DNA of 53,235 bases from Mesonia mobilis DSM 19841 (GTDB lineage: Bacteria; Bacteroidota; Bacteroidia; Flavobacteriales; Flavobacteriaceae): positions 17,599-70,833 of the forward strand of contig NZ_AUHX01000014.1 in the NCBI RefSeq assembly GCF_000423405.1, given 5' to 3'. The position numbers were made by a program, and so were the translations under genes. Below, piece by piece: positions 43,902-51,048 of the stretch. The notes under the pieces are model-generated. The model had not been told where the DNA came from. It did not search any database and saw only the letters and a list, made by a program, of their open reading frames with translations. How positions within the stretch are numbered: position 1 is the first letter of the stretch; every line of letters starts with the position of its first letter.

Positions 43902-44299
43902 AAGAAAGTTACCTTAATAAGTATCCCGTTCGAGATCAACAGAAGGCTTTAGCTTTTTATACTGAAAAATTAGGTTTTTTGGTAAAGAAGAATGAAGATC
44001 TTGGAAACGGAAATTACTGGATCACTTTAGTGGCTAAAGATTGGCAAGACGGGCCGGAACTTTTGTTGAAACCGGCTCCCAATCTTTTTGAACCTTCTAA
44101 AGTTTATCAAGATGCATTATTAGAAGCCGGCATACCTTACACGCAATTTTTGGTGGAAGATCTAGCTGCAGAATTTGATCGATTAGTTACAATAGGAGTT
44201 TCTTTTACCCTGAAGCCTTCTGAAATGGGAAATGTAAAGATGGCGATTTTTAATGATGAATGCGGAAATCAAATTCAGTTAGTGGAAGAATTACAATAG
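43902..44299 (+). pseudogene. VOC/glyoxalase-family gene, frameshifted and without start codon
   Basis: Codons 43905-43928 read KVTLISIP and the next frame from 43922 reads YPVRDQQKALAFYTEKLGFLVKK. Together they give KVTLISIP-VRDQQKALAFYTEKLGF, the classic start of a VOC-family protein, so one base has been lost around 43926-43930. The codon before K is AAG (43902-43904) where ATG is expected. The remainder (106 codons, ending FNDECGNQIQLVEEL) is intact. Two independent lesions point to real decay, although a sequencing error could explain the frameshift. It lies at the left edge of the integron-like region. Confidence 0.75.
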
Positions 44300-44370
44300 C
44301 GGAAATTGGAAAAAATCATATTTTATGGAAAAATCCCTATTCAGAGCTTTTTTTTATGGTTTTATTTCTC

Positions 44371-44378
44371 TAATTTTG
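44371..44378 (+). promoter_or_regulatory. Candidate -7 box for the recombinase gene
   Basis: TAATTTTG fits TAnnTTTG. It lies 157 bases before the recombinase ATG, which would leave a long leader containing the hairpins at 44435-44504. No convincing TTG element was found. Confidence 0.3.
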
Positions 44379-44434
44379 AAATACTTATCCTCGAACAGTT
44401 TTAGAAATGCAAAAGGGATTGAGCGTTTGTTGGA

Positions 44435-44504
44435 GCTCTTTTTAAATTTCTGCAGTGCAAGAATTTAAAAAAGCGACTCGCGAAAGCCCGACCTGAGCTT
44501 TTTT
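44435..44504 (+). promoter_or_regulatory. Mutually exclusive hairpins in the recombinase leader (candidate attenuator)
   Basis: GCTCTTTTTAAATT (44435-44448) can pair with AATTTAAAAAAGC (44462-44474). The end of that second arm, AAAAAAGC (44467-44474), can pair with GCTTTTTT (44497-44504), a terminator-like arm with a T-run. CTCGC/GCGAG strengthens the second fold. The two folds compete for the middle arm, as in attenuators. The start codon of the recombinase is 31 bases downstream. Confidence 0.45.
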
Positions 44505-44534
44505 AGCGAGGGTTTTGCCCAAATTATTTAATTT

Positions 44535-45734
44535 ATGATAACCACCAGAAATACAGTAGATCTATCGCCTTTAGAACATCGCGGTAACTTGCAGATCATG
44601 ATTAAATTTATTTATCGTGTAGAGGTTGTTAAAGATTTAAAATTATTGCCCAACATTAAATATACGCAAACGCACAGTTGTTATTATTTACCATATTCGT
44701 TAGAAAACAAACAGGTTTTGTTTACTTTTTTTAATGATCGAGGCTATTTTGTAGATTATAAAAAATTACAGATACAAAAGCCCATTAAGCGGGAGAGGTT
44801 GCCTAATTATTACCGTGTTGATCGTGAGAAATTGAGTGCCGGAGATAAGAAGAATTTATGGAAATATGTGCATTACTTACGTGGTAAACGATATAGCGAA
44901 AGTACGGTAAAAACTTACTATCAATTTGTATTGATGCTGGTAGATTATACCGATAAGCCTGTTGAGGAGTTAAACTATCGTGATTTTGAAATTTTTTTAG
45001 AGCAGGTGATCGCTAAAGGAAATTATTCTATTAGTTCTCATCGGCAATGTGTGAGTGCTATTAAACATTTTTCTGATCTTTTTGCTATTGATCCTAGAGA
45101 TAAGGATCTGAATATGTTGCGCCCAAAGAAGACTCGAAATTTACCTACGGTTTTATCTAGAAACGAAGTAATTAGGATTTTACAAGTCACTAAAAACTTA
45201 AAGCATCGGGCGGTTTTAGGATTAATTTATAGTTCTGGATTGCGTATTGGGGAGTTGTTGAGCTTGCAATTACAGGAGATCGATGTAGATCGAAAACAAA
45301 TTTTTATTAAGTCTGGTAAGGGTAAAAAGGATCGCACTGTAATTTTAGCTGAAAGTATATTGCCGTTGATCTACAATTATTTGAATACTTATACTCCAAA
45401 AAAGTATTTTGTTGAGGGCCAACATGGTGGTGCTTACAGCCCGGAAGCTATTCGGAGTTTTTTAAAGAAATCGTGTAAACAGGCAGGTATTGTAAAGCGA
45501 GTAACGCCGCATACTTTACGCCATTCTTTTGCGACACATATGCTGGAAGACGGTGTTGATTTACGCTATATACAAACGCTACTCGGCCATAGCAAACCGG
45601 AGACTACAATGATCTACACACACGTAACTCAGCGTGACTTGATGAACATTCAGAGTCCGCTAGATCGTGTTGTAAATCAGCTAAGAGGAACTGATAACCA
45701 CAAGCAAAAAGTTGGTTTATCCGGCGAATTTTAA
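44535..45734 (+). CDS. Tyrosine recombinase of the integron-like array (no IntI-specific insertion)
   Basis: A 399-residue tyrosine recombinase. An extra N-terminal domain (about 20-85) precedes the SAM-like core-binding domain (about 100-190). The catalytic domain has R237 (SGLRIGELL), a lysine in GKGKKDR (262-267), H326 and R329 (TPHTLRHSF), H352 (LLGHS) and Y361 (MIYTHV), so all catalytic residues are present. The segment between the lysine and H326 is about 60 residues and lacks the extra helix region that defines IntI integrases. The ending NIQSPLDRV is common in Bacteroidota recombinases. Five cassettes follow in the same orientation, so this enzyme is the obvious candidate for moving them. 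Confidence 0.93.
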   Translation: MITTRNTVDLSPLEHRGNLQIMIKFIYRVEVVKDLKLLPNIKYTQTHSCYYLPYSLENKQVLFTFFNDRGYFVDYKKLQIQKPIKRERLPNYYRVDREKLSAGDKKNLWKYVHYLRGKRYSESTVKTYYQFVLMLVDYTDKPVEELNYRDFEIFLEQVIAKGNYSISSHRQCVSAIKHFSDLFAIDPRDKDLNMLRPKKTRNLPTVLSRNEVIRILQVTKNLKHRAVLGLIYSSGLRIGELLSLQLQEIDVDRKQIFIKSGKGKKDRTVILAESILPLIYNYLNTYTPKKYFVEGQHGGAYSPEAIRSFLKKSCKQAGIVKRVTPHTLRHSFATHMLEDGVDLRYIQTLLGHSKPETTMIYTHVTQRDLMNIQSPLDRVVNQLRGTDNHKQKVGLSGEF

Positions 45735-45744
45735 TTATAAAACC

Positions 45745-45778
45745 GTTATATTTGTTTGGATATAACACGTTGCCCACA
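45745..45778 (+). other. attI-like primary site, overlapping a promoter-like box
   Basis: Immediately after the recombinase stop codon, GTTATAT (45745-45751) and ATATAAC (45760-45766) form an inverted repeat, followed by the crossover motif and first cassette end GTTGCCCACA (45769-45778). The sequence TATATTTG (45747-45754), a perfect TAnnTTTG box, lies within it, so a cassette promoter could start here. Unlike the downstream sites it is short and lacks the long variable stem, as expected of an attI site. Confidence 0.6.
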
Positions 45779-45800
45779 ATTTGAGAGAAATCGTAAATCA

Positions 45801-46445
45801 ATGAAAATAAGTCTGTTAATTGGAATTTTTTTTTACTCAACTTTATTTGCGTGCGGAAACGAAAATGATGAACGATTTATTTTTTTCCTTCATAACCGAT
45901 TTTTAGAAGAGCACGATTTGAATGAGCTGCATCCTGAATACGGAACAACTGAATACAAAGAAATTATTAGCGAATTTGAAAAAAGTGGTTTAAATGTAAT
46001 TAGCGAAAAAAGAAACGGTAATGTTAACGCAAGAGATTACGCAGTGGGAATTGTAAATCAAATTGTAAATTTAATTAAAACAGGAGTTGAACCTCAAAAA
46101 ATAACAATTGTTGGAACTTCAAAAGGTGGTTATATCGCTCAATACGTTTCGACGTTAGCAAATAACCCAAACTTGAATTTTGTGTTTGTTGCAAGCTTCA
46201 GGAGTAGCGATATTCAAAATATACCTGAAATTAATTTTTGCGGAAATATTTTAACAATTTACGAAAAGTCCGACCCATTTGGAGTTTCTGCATTAGAAAG
46301 AAAGAAAATTTCGAATTGCGAAATAAAACACTTTAAAGAAATCGAACTCAATACAGGATTGGGACACGGATTTTTATTCAAACCTTTAAAAGAATGGATT
46401 GAACCGACTATAAAATGGGCAAATGGAAATTACAATGTGGAATAA
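45801..46445 (+). CDS. Cassette 1: alpha/beta-hydrolase-like lipoprotein
   Basis: ATG 45801 is preferred over the upstream ATG at 45756, which lies in the attI-like site, because it gives a lipoprotein signal (MKISLLIGIFFYSTLFAC, cysteine 18). 214 residues. The nucleophile elbow is GTSKGG (S107), with a candidate acid D158 (YEKSDPFG) and histidine H189 (GLGHGFLF), a complete hydrolase triad order. It has no close name that I recognise. It sits alone in a cassette whose ends are GTTGCCCACA and TGTGGGCAAC. Esterase or lipase activity at the outer or inner membrane surface is inferred. Confidence 0.8.
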   Translation: MKISLLIGIFFYSTLFACGNENDERFIFFLHNRFLEEHDLNELHPEYGTTEYKEIISEFEKSGLNVISEKRNGNVNARDYAVGIVNQIVNLIKTGVEPQKITIVGTSKGGYIAQYVSTLANNPNLNFVFVASFRSSDIQNIPEINFCGNILTIYEKSDPFGVSALERKKISNCEIKHFKEIELNTGLGHGFLFKPLKEWIEPTIKWANGNYNVE

Positions 46446-46450
46446 AAAAC

Positions 46451-46579
46451 TGTGGGCAACAACGTATAACAACAATTGCGGCTTTGTCTCCTGCGGACAC
46501 AACCGCGCAAGCAGAAAAGTCGGTAATTTTAGCTATCTTAGTTTCTAAACAATCCGCAACTGATTGTTATACAAAAACG
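46451..46579 (+). repeat. attC-like site 1 (end of cassette 1)
   Basis: Outer arm TGTGGGCAAC (46451-46460); inner stems GTATAACAA (46464-46472) with TTGTTATAC (46564-46572) and TTGCGG (46476-46481) with CCGCAA (46554-46559), with unequal unpaired gaps (CAA against CTGA) as in the extrahelical bases of attC. The crossover G is 46579. It differs from site 2 at only about seven positions. The central part holds GCGGACAC and a TATCTTAG box. Confidence 0.85.
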
Positions 46580-46597
46580 TTGGCGTTAATTTGAAAA

Positions 46598-48268
46598 ATG
46601 AAAATACGAAAAGTAAAATTTGAAAATCATCCGATTTTAGGCAATATAAATCTAGATTTTATTGATAAAAACGGAAACACAGTAAATACTATAATATTAG
46701 CAGGTGAAAATGGAACAGGAAAATCGGTAACTTTAAATACAATTTTTGATTTTTCAATTTACAATACAGACAACCTTAAAAGAGAGGAAAAAAGAATATT
46801 CGAGATTGAATTATCTGAGGATGATATTAATATGCTTCAAGAAGGTGAATTATCAAAAAAATTTTTCACTCAACCTTTAAAGAATAATATTATTACACTA
46901 CTTTTTGACTATTCAATAATCAACAATTGGGATCAAATTAAAATAACAGCTCAAAGGGACGACAACTCTTTTATAAATCTACCAGGATATTTATTTACTC
47001 AAAATGATACTAGACCAATTCTTAAAACTATTTTTTCTGATGTAGAAATTAACTTCAAATCTGAACAAATAAGGAATGTAACATCGAAAAGTATAGATAA
47101 TGAAAAGAAAGTTAGTGAGCGTTCAAACTCGAAATTATCAACAGAGATTGCTCAACTATTAATTGATATACAAAGTCAAGATGCTTTAGAGTTTACAGAA
47201 TGGGCAAGAAAAAATACTGGTGAACCTATAGATGAAACTAAAATAGATATAAGGACAAAAAGGTTTTCTAATGCTTTTGAGTCTATATTTCCATCAAAAA
47301 AATATAATAGAATTGAAAACAGAAATAATCAAAAAGAAATAGTTTTTTCCGAAGGAGAAAAGGAAATGACTATAAATGAATTAAGTTCTGGAGAAAAACA
47401 AATAGTTTTTAGAGGTAGTTTTCTATTAAAAGATAAGGAAAGTTCAAAAGGGGCATTAATCTTAATTGATGAGCCAGAAATAAGTCTTCACCCAACTTGG
47501 CAATTAAAAATACTTACATATTTTAAAAAACTTTTTACAAACGAGACGGAACAAACTTCACAAATAATAATAGCAACTCATTCACCTTTTATTATTCACA
47601 ATTCAAATAGATTAAATGATAAAGTAATTGTTTTAAAAAGGAATGATGATGGTATTATTGTTACATCTAACAATCCCGAATTTTATAATTGGACACCTGA
47701 AGAAAAGATTAAAAATGCATTTAATGTTACTCATATTTTAAAACCTGATACGGTCAATGTTTTATTAGAAGGAGAAACTGATGAGAAATATTATAACAAG
47801 GCGGTTGAGATTTTCGAAATAGATAAAAATTCCATTGATTTTAAGTGGATTGGTAGGATTAATGAGAATGGGAATGCTGAAAACACTGGAGATTCTGCTT
47901 TAAACCAAGCAAAAACATTTTTTAGAGCTAATCCAAATATGCTAACAGGTAAGGTTGTTTTACTTTACGATAGTGACACAAAAAAGCCAGAAGAAACATT
48001 TGACGATTTAAAAATCCGAAAAATGCCAAAAAATGAACATAATAATCTCTATTTAATTGGGATTGAGAATTTACTTGTATTGCCAGAAGGATTTGACAAA
48101 GAATTGTTTTACAAAGAAAAAACTAGAACAGATAAGTATGGTGCTGAAAGTTTAATAAGAGAATTAGACAAGTCAAAATTATGTGACTATATCTGTAATG
48201 ATTTGGACATAGAAAAACAAAAAGAAGTGTTGATTAAACTTAAAGAGGAAATCGACAAATTAAAATAA
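46598..48268 (+). CDS. Cassette 2: OLD-like ATPase with C-terminal TOPRIM nuclease domain
   Basis: A 556-residue protein. An ABC-type ATPase domain shows Walker A GENGTGKS (36-43), signature LSSGEKQ (262-268), Walker B LILIDEPEISLHP (D291, E292) and the switch histidine ATHSP (H328). A TOPRIM domain follows, with LLEGETDE (E391) and LLYDSDT (D458, D460), the metal-binding triad of OLD-family nucleases. OLD and Gabija GajA proteins are anti-phage nucleases; a defence role is inferred by family and by its cassette location. No partner gene is in the cassette, so it resembles the single-gene OLD type. Its cassette ends are GTTGGCGTTA and TAACGCCAAC. Confidence 0.87.
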   Translation: MKIRKVKFENHPILGNINLDFIDKNGNTVNTIILAGENGTGKSVTLNTIFDFSIYNTDNLKREEKRIFEIELSEDDINMLQEGELSKKFFTQPLKNNIITLLFDYSIINNWDQIKITAQRDDNSFINLPGYLFTQNDTRPILKTIFSDVEINFKSEQIRNVTSKSIDNEKKVSERSNSKLSTEIAQLLIDIQSQDALEFTEWARKNTGEPIDETKIDIRTKRFSNAFESIFPSKKYNRIENRNNQKEIVFSEGEKEMTINELSSGEKQIVFRGSFLLKDKESSKGALILIDEPEISLHPTWQLKILTYFKKLFTNETEQTSQIIIATHSPFIIHNSNRLNDKVIVLKRNDDGIIVTSNNPEFYNWTPEEKIKNAFNVTHILKPDTVNVLLEGETDEKYYNKAVEIFEIDKNSIDFKWIGRINENGNAENTGDSALNQAKTFFRANPNMLTGKVVLLYDSDTKKPEETFDDLKIRKMPKNEHNNLYLIGIENLLVLPEGFDKELFYKEKTRTDKYGAESLIRELDKSKLCDYICNDLDIEKQKEVLIKLKEEIDKLK

Positions 48269-48274
48269 AAAAAC

Positions 48275-48403
48275 TAACGCCAACAACGTATAACAACAAT
48301 TGCGGCTTCGTGTCCTGCGGACACAACCGCGCAAGCATAAAAGTCGGTAATTTTAGCTATCTTAGTTTTCAAACAATCCGCAACTGATTGTTATACAAAA
48401 CCG
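48275..48403 (+). repeat. attC-like site 2 (end of cassette 2)
   Basis: Outer arm TAACGCCAAC (48275-48284). Inner stems are GTATAACAA (48288-48296) with TTGTTATAC (48388-48396), and TTGCGG with CCGCAA (48378-48383). A central hairpin GTGTCC (48310-48315) with GGACAC (48319-48324) lies inside. The crossover G is 48403, followed by GTTAGGC, which here fits the classical GTTRRRY consensus. Confidence 0.85.
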
Positions 48404-48414
48404 TTAGGCAAAAT

Positions 48415-49425
48415 ATGAAACAAGAAATTATCCTAAGAATACATCAGCTCAAAAAAAAATCAGAACTAATAAAATCGAAGATTCGTTTTGAAATTCCTCC
48501 AATTCCCCCAAAAAAACCCTATCCGCCACTAAAAAAAAACATCATTACTAAAAGACCAAAGTTTTTTGAAGTTGGTTTAATAATACAAAATATTCTTTTT
48601 TGGGTAATTCCTGTATTTATAATACTATTAATATTCTCTGAAATAAATTTTACCTACATAACTATAATTACAGTCTTATTGTCATTATCAACACGATATT
48701 ATTTTTTTTATAAGAATTTAATGAATTATAAAAATGAAATTAAAATTTATGAACAAAATTTAGAGAATTATAATCGAGAAATAAAAAACTACGAAAAATT
48801 TAAAGAAAAACATAAAAATGATATTGAGGTATACAAAAAAGTTAGACAAAAAAATATAGAGTTAAAGAATGAATTAACTGAAATTCAAAAAGAATTATGG
48901 AATATTTACGATTTAATGAAATTAGGTAAAATTGATATTAATAAGGAAGAGTATGGTTTGTTATTTCAAATTATTACTAACTGTAACCTTGATGATGATG
49001 TCGGAATGGTCAATCGAAATTTTTATCCTGATGATTTTTCCGTAAATAAAAATCTAAAAACGGATAAATCATCTATTAATGAAAGTATCATAAAAGGAAT
49101 TAATTTTCTATTAAAGCTTTCTACTAAAAACAGAATAAAAATACTTGAATTATTAAAATATGTGAACAAAATTCAAAACTCTAATTTGGAAAATGGTGAA
49201 AAATCTTCTAAAATCAAATCAATTTTATGGACACAGCAATCAGCTACGACAAAATTATTTGTAGGAGGATTTTTAGGTACAATAGGCGGTTTAGTGATTT
49301 TTGGTACTGGAGGAATCGGTATTGCAGGACTTGGAGGCGCAATTGGAATATGGGGATTTTTAGCAGGAACCACGGGCGGTATTTTAATATCTTCAATAAT
49401 TCAAAATTTTGAAAATAAAAAATAA
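48415..49425 (+). CDS. Cassette 3: membrane/coiled-coil protein with glycine-rich hydrophobic tail
   Basis: ATG 48415 is the first start within the cassette; an upstream TTG lies in the attC-like site. 336 residues. Basic and proline-rich N-terminus (IPPIPPKKPYPPLKK), two hydrophobic helices (about 54-76 and 78-98), a long coiled coil (about 100-165, KNEIKIYEQNLENYNREIK), a mixed region, and a glycine-rich hydrophobic segment (about 281-331, GGLVIFGTGGIGIAGLGGAIG) like glycine-zipper membrane peptides. Not recognised. A membrane-active effector is possible but unsupported by homology. Its cassette ends are GTTAGGCAAA and TTTGCCTAAC. Confidence 0.75.
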   Translation: MKQEIILRIHQLKKKSELIKSKIRFEIPPIPPKKPYPPLKKNIITKRPKFFEVGLIIQNILFWVIPVFIILLIFSEINFTYITIITVLLSLSTRYYFFYKNLMNYKNEIKIYEQNLENYNREIKNYEKFKEKHKNDIEVYKKVRQKNIELKNELTEIQKELWNIYDLMKLGKIDINKEEYGLLFQIITNCNLDDDVGMVNRNFYPDDFSVNKNLKTDKSSINESIIKGINFLLKLSTKNRIKILELLKYVNKIQNSNLENGEKSSKIKSILWTQQSATTKLFVGGFLGTIGGLVIFGTGGIGIAGLGGAIGIWGFLAGTTGGILISSIIQNFENKK

Positions 49426-49428
49426 TAC

Positions 49429-49556
49429 TTTGCCTAACAACGTATATTTCCAATTGTGGTTTTGTGTCCTGCGGACACAGACGCTCATGCGTCAAAGTCA
49501 GTTCTTTTACTATCTTTATTTCCTAAATTCCCACAACTGACAAATATACAAGACCG
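49429..49556 (+). repeat. attC-like site 3 (end of cassette 3)
   Basis: Outer arm TTTGCCTAAC (49429-49438); inner stems GTATATTT with AAATATAC and TTGTGG with CCACAA. Compared with sites 1 and 2, the stem bases differ on both sides in a compensating way (GCGG/CCGC to GTGG/CCAC; ATAACA/TGTTAT to ATATTT/AAATAT). This supports selection for pairing. It contains the central GTGTCC-TGC-GGACAC hairpin. The crossover G is 49556. Confidence 0.85.
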
Positions 49557-49570
49557 TTGGCAACAATTTA

Positions 49571-49612
49571 AAAAAGCCAATAGAAGTATAACAAGACCGT
49601 TTTAACAAACTA
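49571..49612 (+). repeat. Degenerate attC remnant inside cassette 4
   Basis: AGCCAAT followed by GTATAACAAGACCGTT (49586-49601) closely matches the right ends of sites 3 and 4 (TATACAAGACCGTTG). It looks like the leftover of an attC whose stem-loop was deleted, perhaps the trace of an emptied cassette. Confidence 0.45.
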
Positions 49613-49626
49613 AAAAAGTAATTAAA

Positions 49627-49863
49627 ATGGAAAATTCAAAATGTAACAATCTATTACAAAACGATGTTGATTCTTACACAGAAGAACAATATGAACAAAT
49701 GGAAAAAGAGTTGGCGACTAAAATAAACCGACTCATAGAAGAAACTGAAAATAAATATTGCGTAGCTCCGAGAATTGAAACAGAGTTACCTAGAACAAGA
49801 GTAAGTGTATTTATTTTAAATAAAGGTATCCACAATAATCCTCCTCTTCCTGATTTAAATTGA
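49627..49863 (+). CDS. Cassette 4: small protein of unknown function (78 aa)
   Basis: A 78-residue acidic protein with a predicted helix (SYTEEQYEQMEKELATKINRLIEETENKY) and a short C-terminal part. It has no helix-turn-helix, so it does not resemble the control (C) proteins that regulate many restriction systems. Not recognised. It is the first gene of the restriction-modification cassette, and its stop overlaps the end of the opposite-strand gene by 9 bases. Confidence 0.55.
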   Translation: MENSKCNNLLQNDVDSYTEEQYEQMEKELATKINRLIEETENKYCVAPRIETELPRTRVSVFILNKGIHNNPPLPDLN

Positions 49864-50085
49864 GTAAGGATAGGTTATCACACAAAAACCTCTAACTTTA
49901 AATTTTCCGTCACTTGAAAAAGATTTCATTTCTTCTTCATTTACGTATCTATCTTTAATAGCTTCTATAAATTTGTTATCATCTTTTTCTTTATATGGAG
50001 CTACTCTTGGAACAAATTTACGTCCGTTATGAATATAACTACCTCCTATTGCGTTTTTCATTGATAAAGCTTCTTCGTAAGTCAT
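49855..50085 (-). CDS. Cassette 4: small protein on the opposite strand (76 aa)
   Basis: A 76-residue reading frame running against the cassette direction. It starts MTYEEALSMKNAIGGSYIHNGRKFVPRVAPYKEKDDNKF; amino-acid use is protein-like, with a charged helix and short strands. It resembles small unnamed Bacteroidota proteins but no function is known. It ends within the small upstream gene (9-base overlap) and diverges from the restriction gene, so its promoter region at 50086-50190 may be shared with that gene. Confidence 0.55.
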   Translation of the reverse strand: MTYEEALSMKNAIGGSYIHNGRKFVPRVAPYKEKDDNKFIEAIKDRYVNEEEMKSFSSDGKFKVRGFCVITYPYSI

Positions 50086-50190
50086 AATAAATTGGTTTTA
50101 AGATTAGATTGATAAATATAATAAAAGCCAAGCTAACACTCCGCTTTTAGTTTAATTATAACATTACTATATTGCCATAAAATATTGATA

Positions 50191-51048
50191 ATGGTAAAAA
50201 CAAAAGAAGATTTTATTAAAAACTTACAGGAGTTTGCAAAAACATTGACTGAATATGTTTCATATAATTCAGGAGATTGGAGAATAAAGGGTTTTATAGA
50301 TATTGATAAAAGTATATATTCAATATCATCAGACACTAAAATAATTTCTAAGATTTTAGAGATACAATTGTTTCCTAAGTTTAAGGAGTTCGCCGACTCC
50401 ATAGGTTATAAAATAGTATTAGCCGAACATCAAAATTGGTATCCAGATTTATCTTTTGTAAACAAAGAAGACGAGTCTATTAAATTTGCTGTTGACATTA
50501 AAACAACATATCGAATTAGAAGGAAAGGATATTGTAATAAATTTACACTTGGTTCACATGGTAAATATTTTAGAGATAGGACAAGTACAAAAAATGTTCA
50601 GTACCCATATGGAGATTATACCGCACACGTTTGTTTAGGTATTATTTATACAAGAGCAAAAATTGAAGATATAGACGAGACGGTTATAGTTGAAATAGAT
50701 AACATAGATACATTATCCTCAGTAATTAAAGATTTAATATTCTTTGTTCAAGAAAAATGGTTGATAGCAAGCGATAAAAGTGGAAGTGGGAATACAGCTA
50801 ATATAGGCAGTATAAATCATATAGAAAGCTTAGTAAATGGAAATGGTACTTTTGTAAATTTAGGTGAGAAATGGTTCGATGAGTATTGGATAGATTACGA
50901 TAAGATTGACCAAAAAGACAAAGAAGGTAAACCCGTTAGAACTAAAAATGATAAAATTAAGAAAATTACAGATTTAAAATCGTATCTTGAATATAGAGGT
51001 GAACCCACCGATAAGATTAATAATTTAAAAATTAAAAGTAAAAAATGA
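50191..51048 (+). CDS. Cassette 4: EcoRV-like type II restriction endonuclease
   Basis: 285 residues from ATG 50191 (a TTG two codons earlier is less likely). It aligns along its length with EcoRV as I recall that sequence. [16 protein letters not shown] matches IYPLGSDTKVLSTIFE, and HYPDFTLY...AIDIKTTY appears as WYPDLSFV...AVDIKTTY, with the PD-D-x-K catalytic residues D86, D102 and K104. FTLG...YPYGDYTAH and [20 protein letters not shown], the DNA-recognition loop, also match. Recognition of GATATC is therefore predicted. It overlaps the methyltransferase gene by 4 bases. Confidence 0.92.
   Translation: MVKTKEDFIKNLQEFAKTLTEYVSYNSGDWRIKGFIDIDKSIYSISSDTKIISKILEIQLFPKFKEFADSIGYKIVLAEHQNWYPDLSFVNKEDESIKFAVDIKTTYRIRRKGYCNKFTLGSHGKYFRDRTSTKNVQYPYGDYTAHVCLGIIYTRAKIEDIDETVIVEIDNIDTLSSVIKDLIFFVQEKWLIASDKSGSGNTANIGSINHIESLVNGNGTFVNLGEKWFDEYWIDYDKIDQKDKEGKPVRTKNDKIKKITDLKSYLEYRGEPTDKINNLKIKSKK

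Noticed and set aside
45604-45840. 78-codon minus-strand frame across the recombinase 3' end and attI-like site
   Set aside because: It overlaps the well-supported recombinase and the recombination site, and its amino-acid composition is unlike a protein.
45769-46460. GTTGCCCACA...TGTGGGCAAC taken as terminal inverted repeats of a transposon
   Set aside because: The same end-matching holds for five adjacent units with different 10-mers and no transposase inside, and long conserved stem sequence adjoins one end only; cassettes explain this better.
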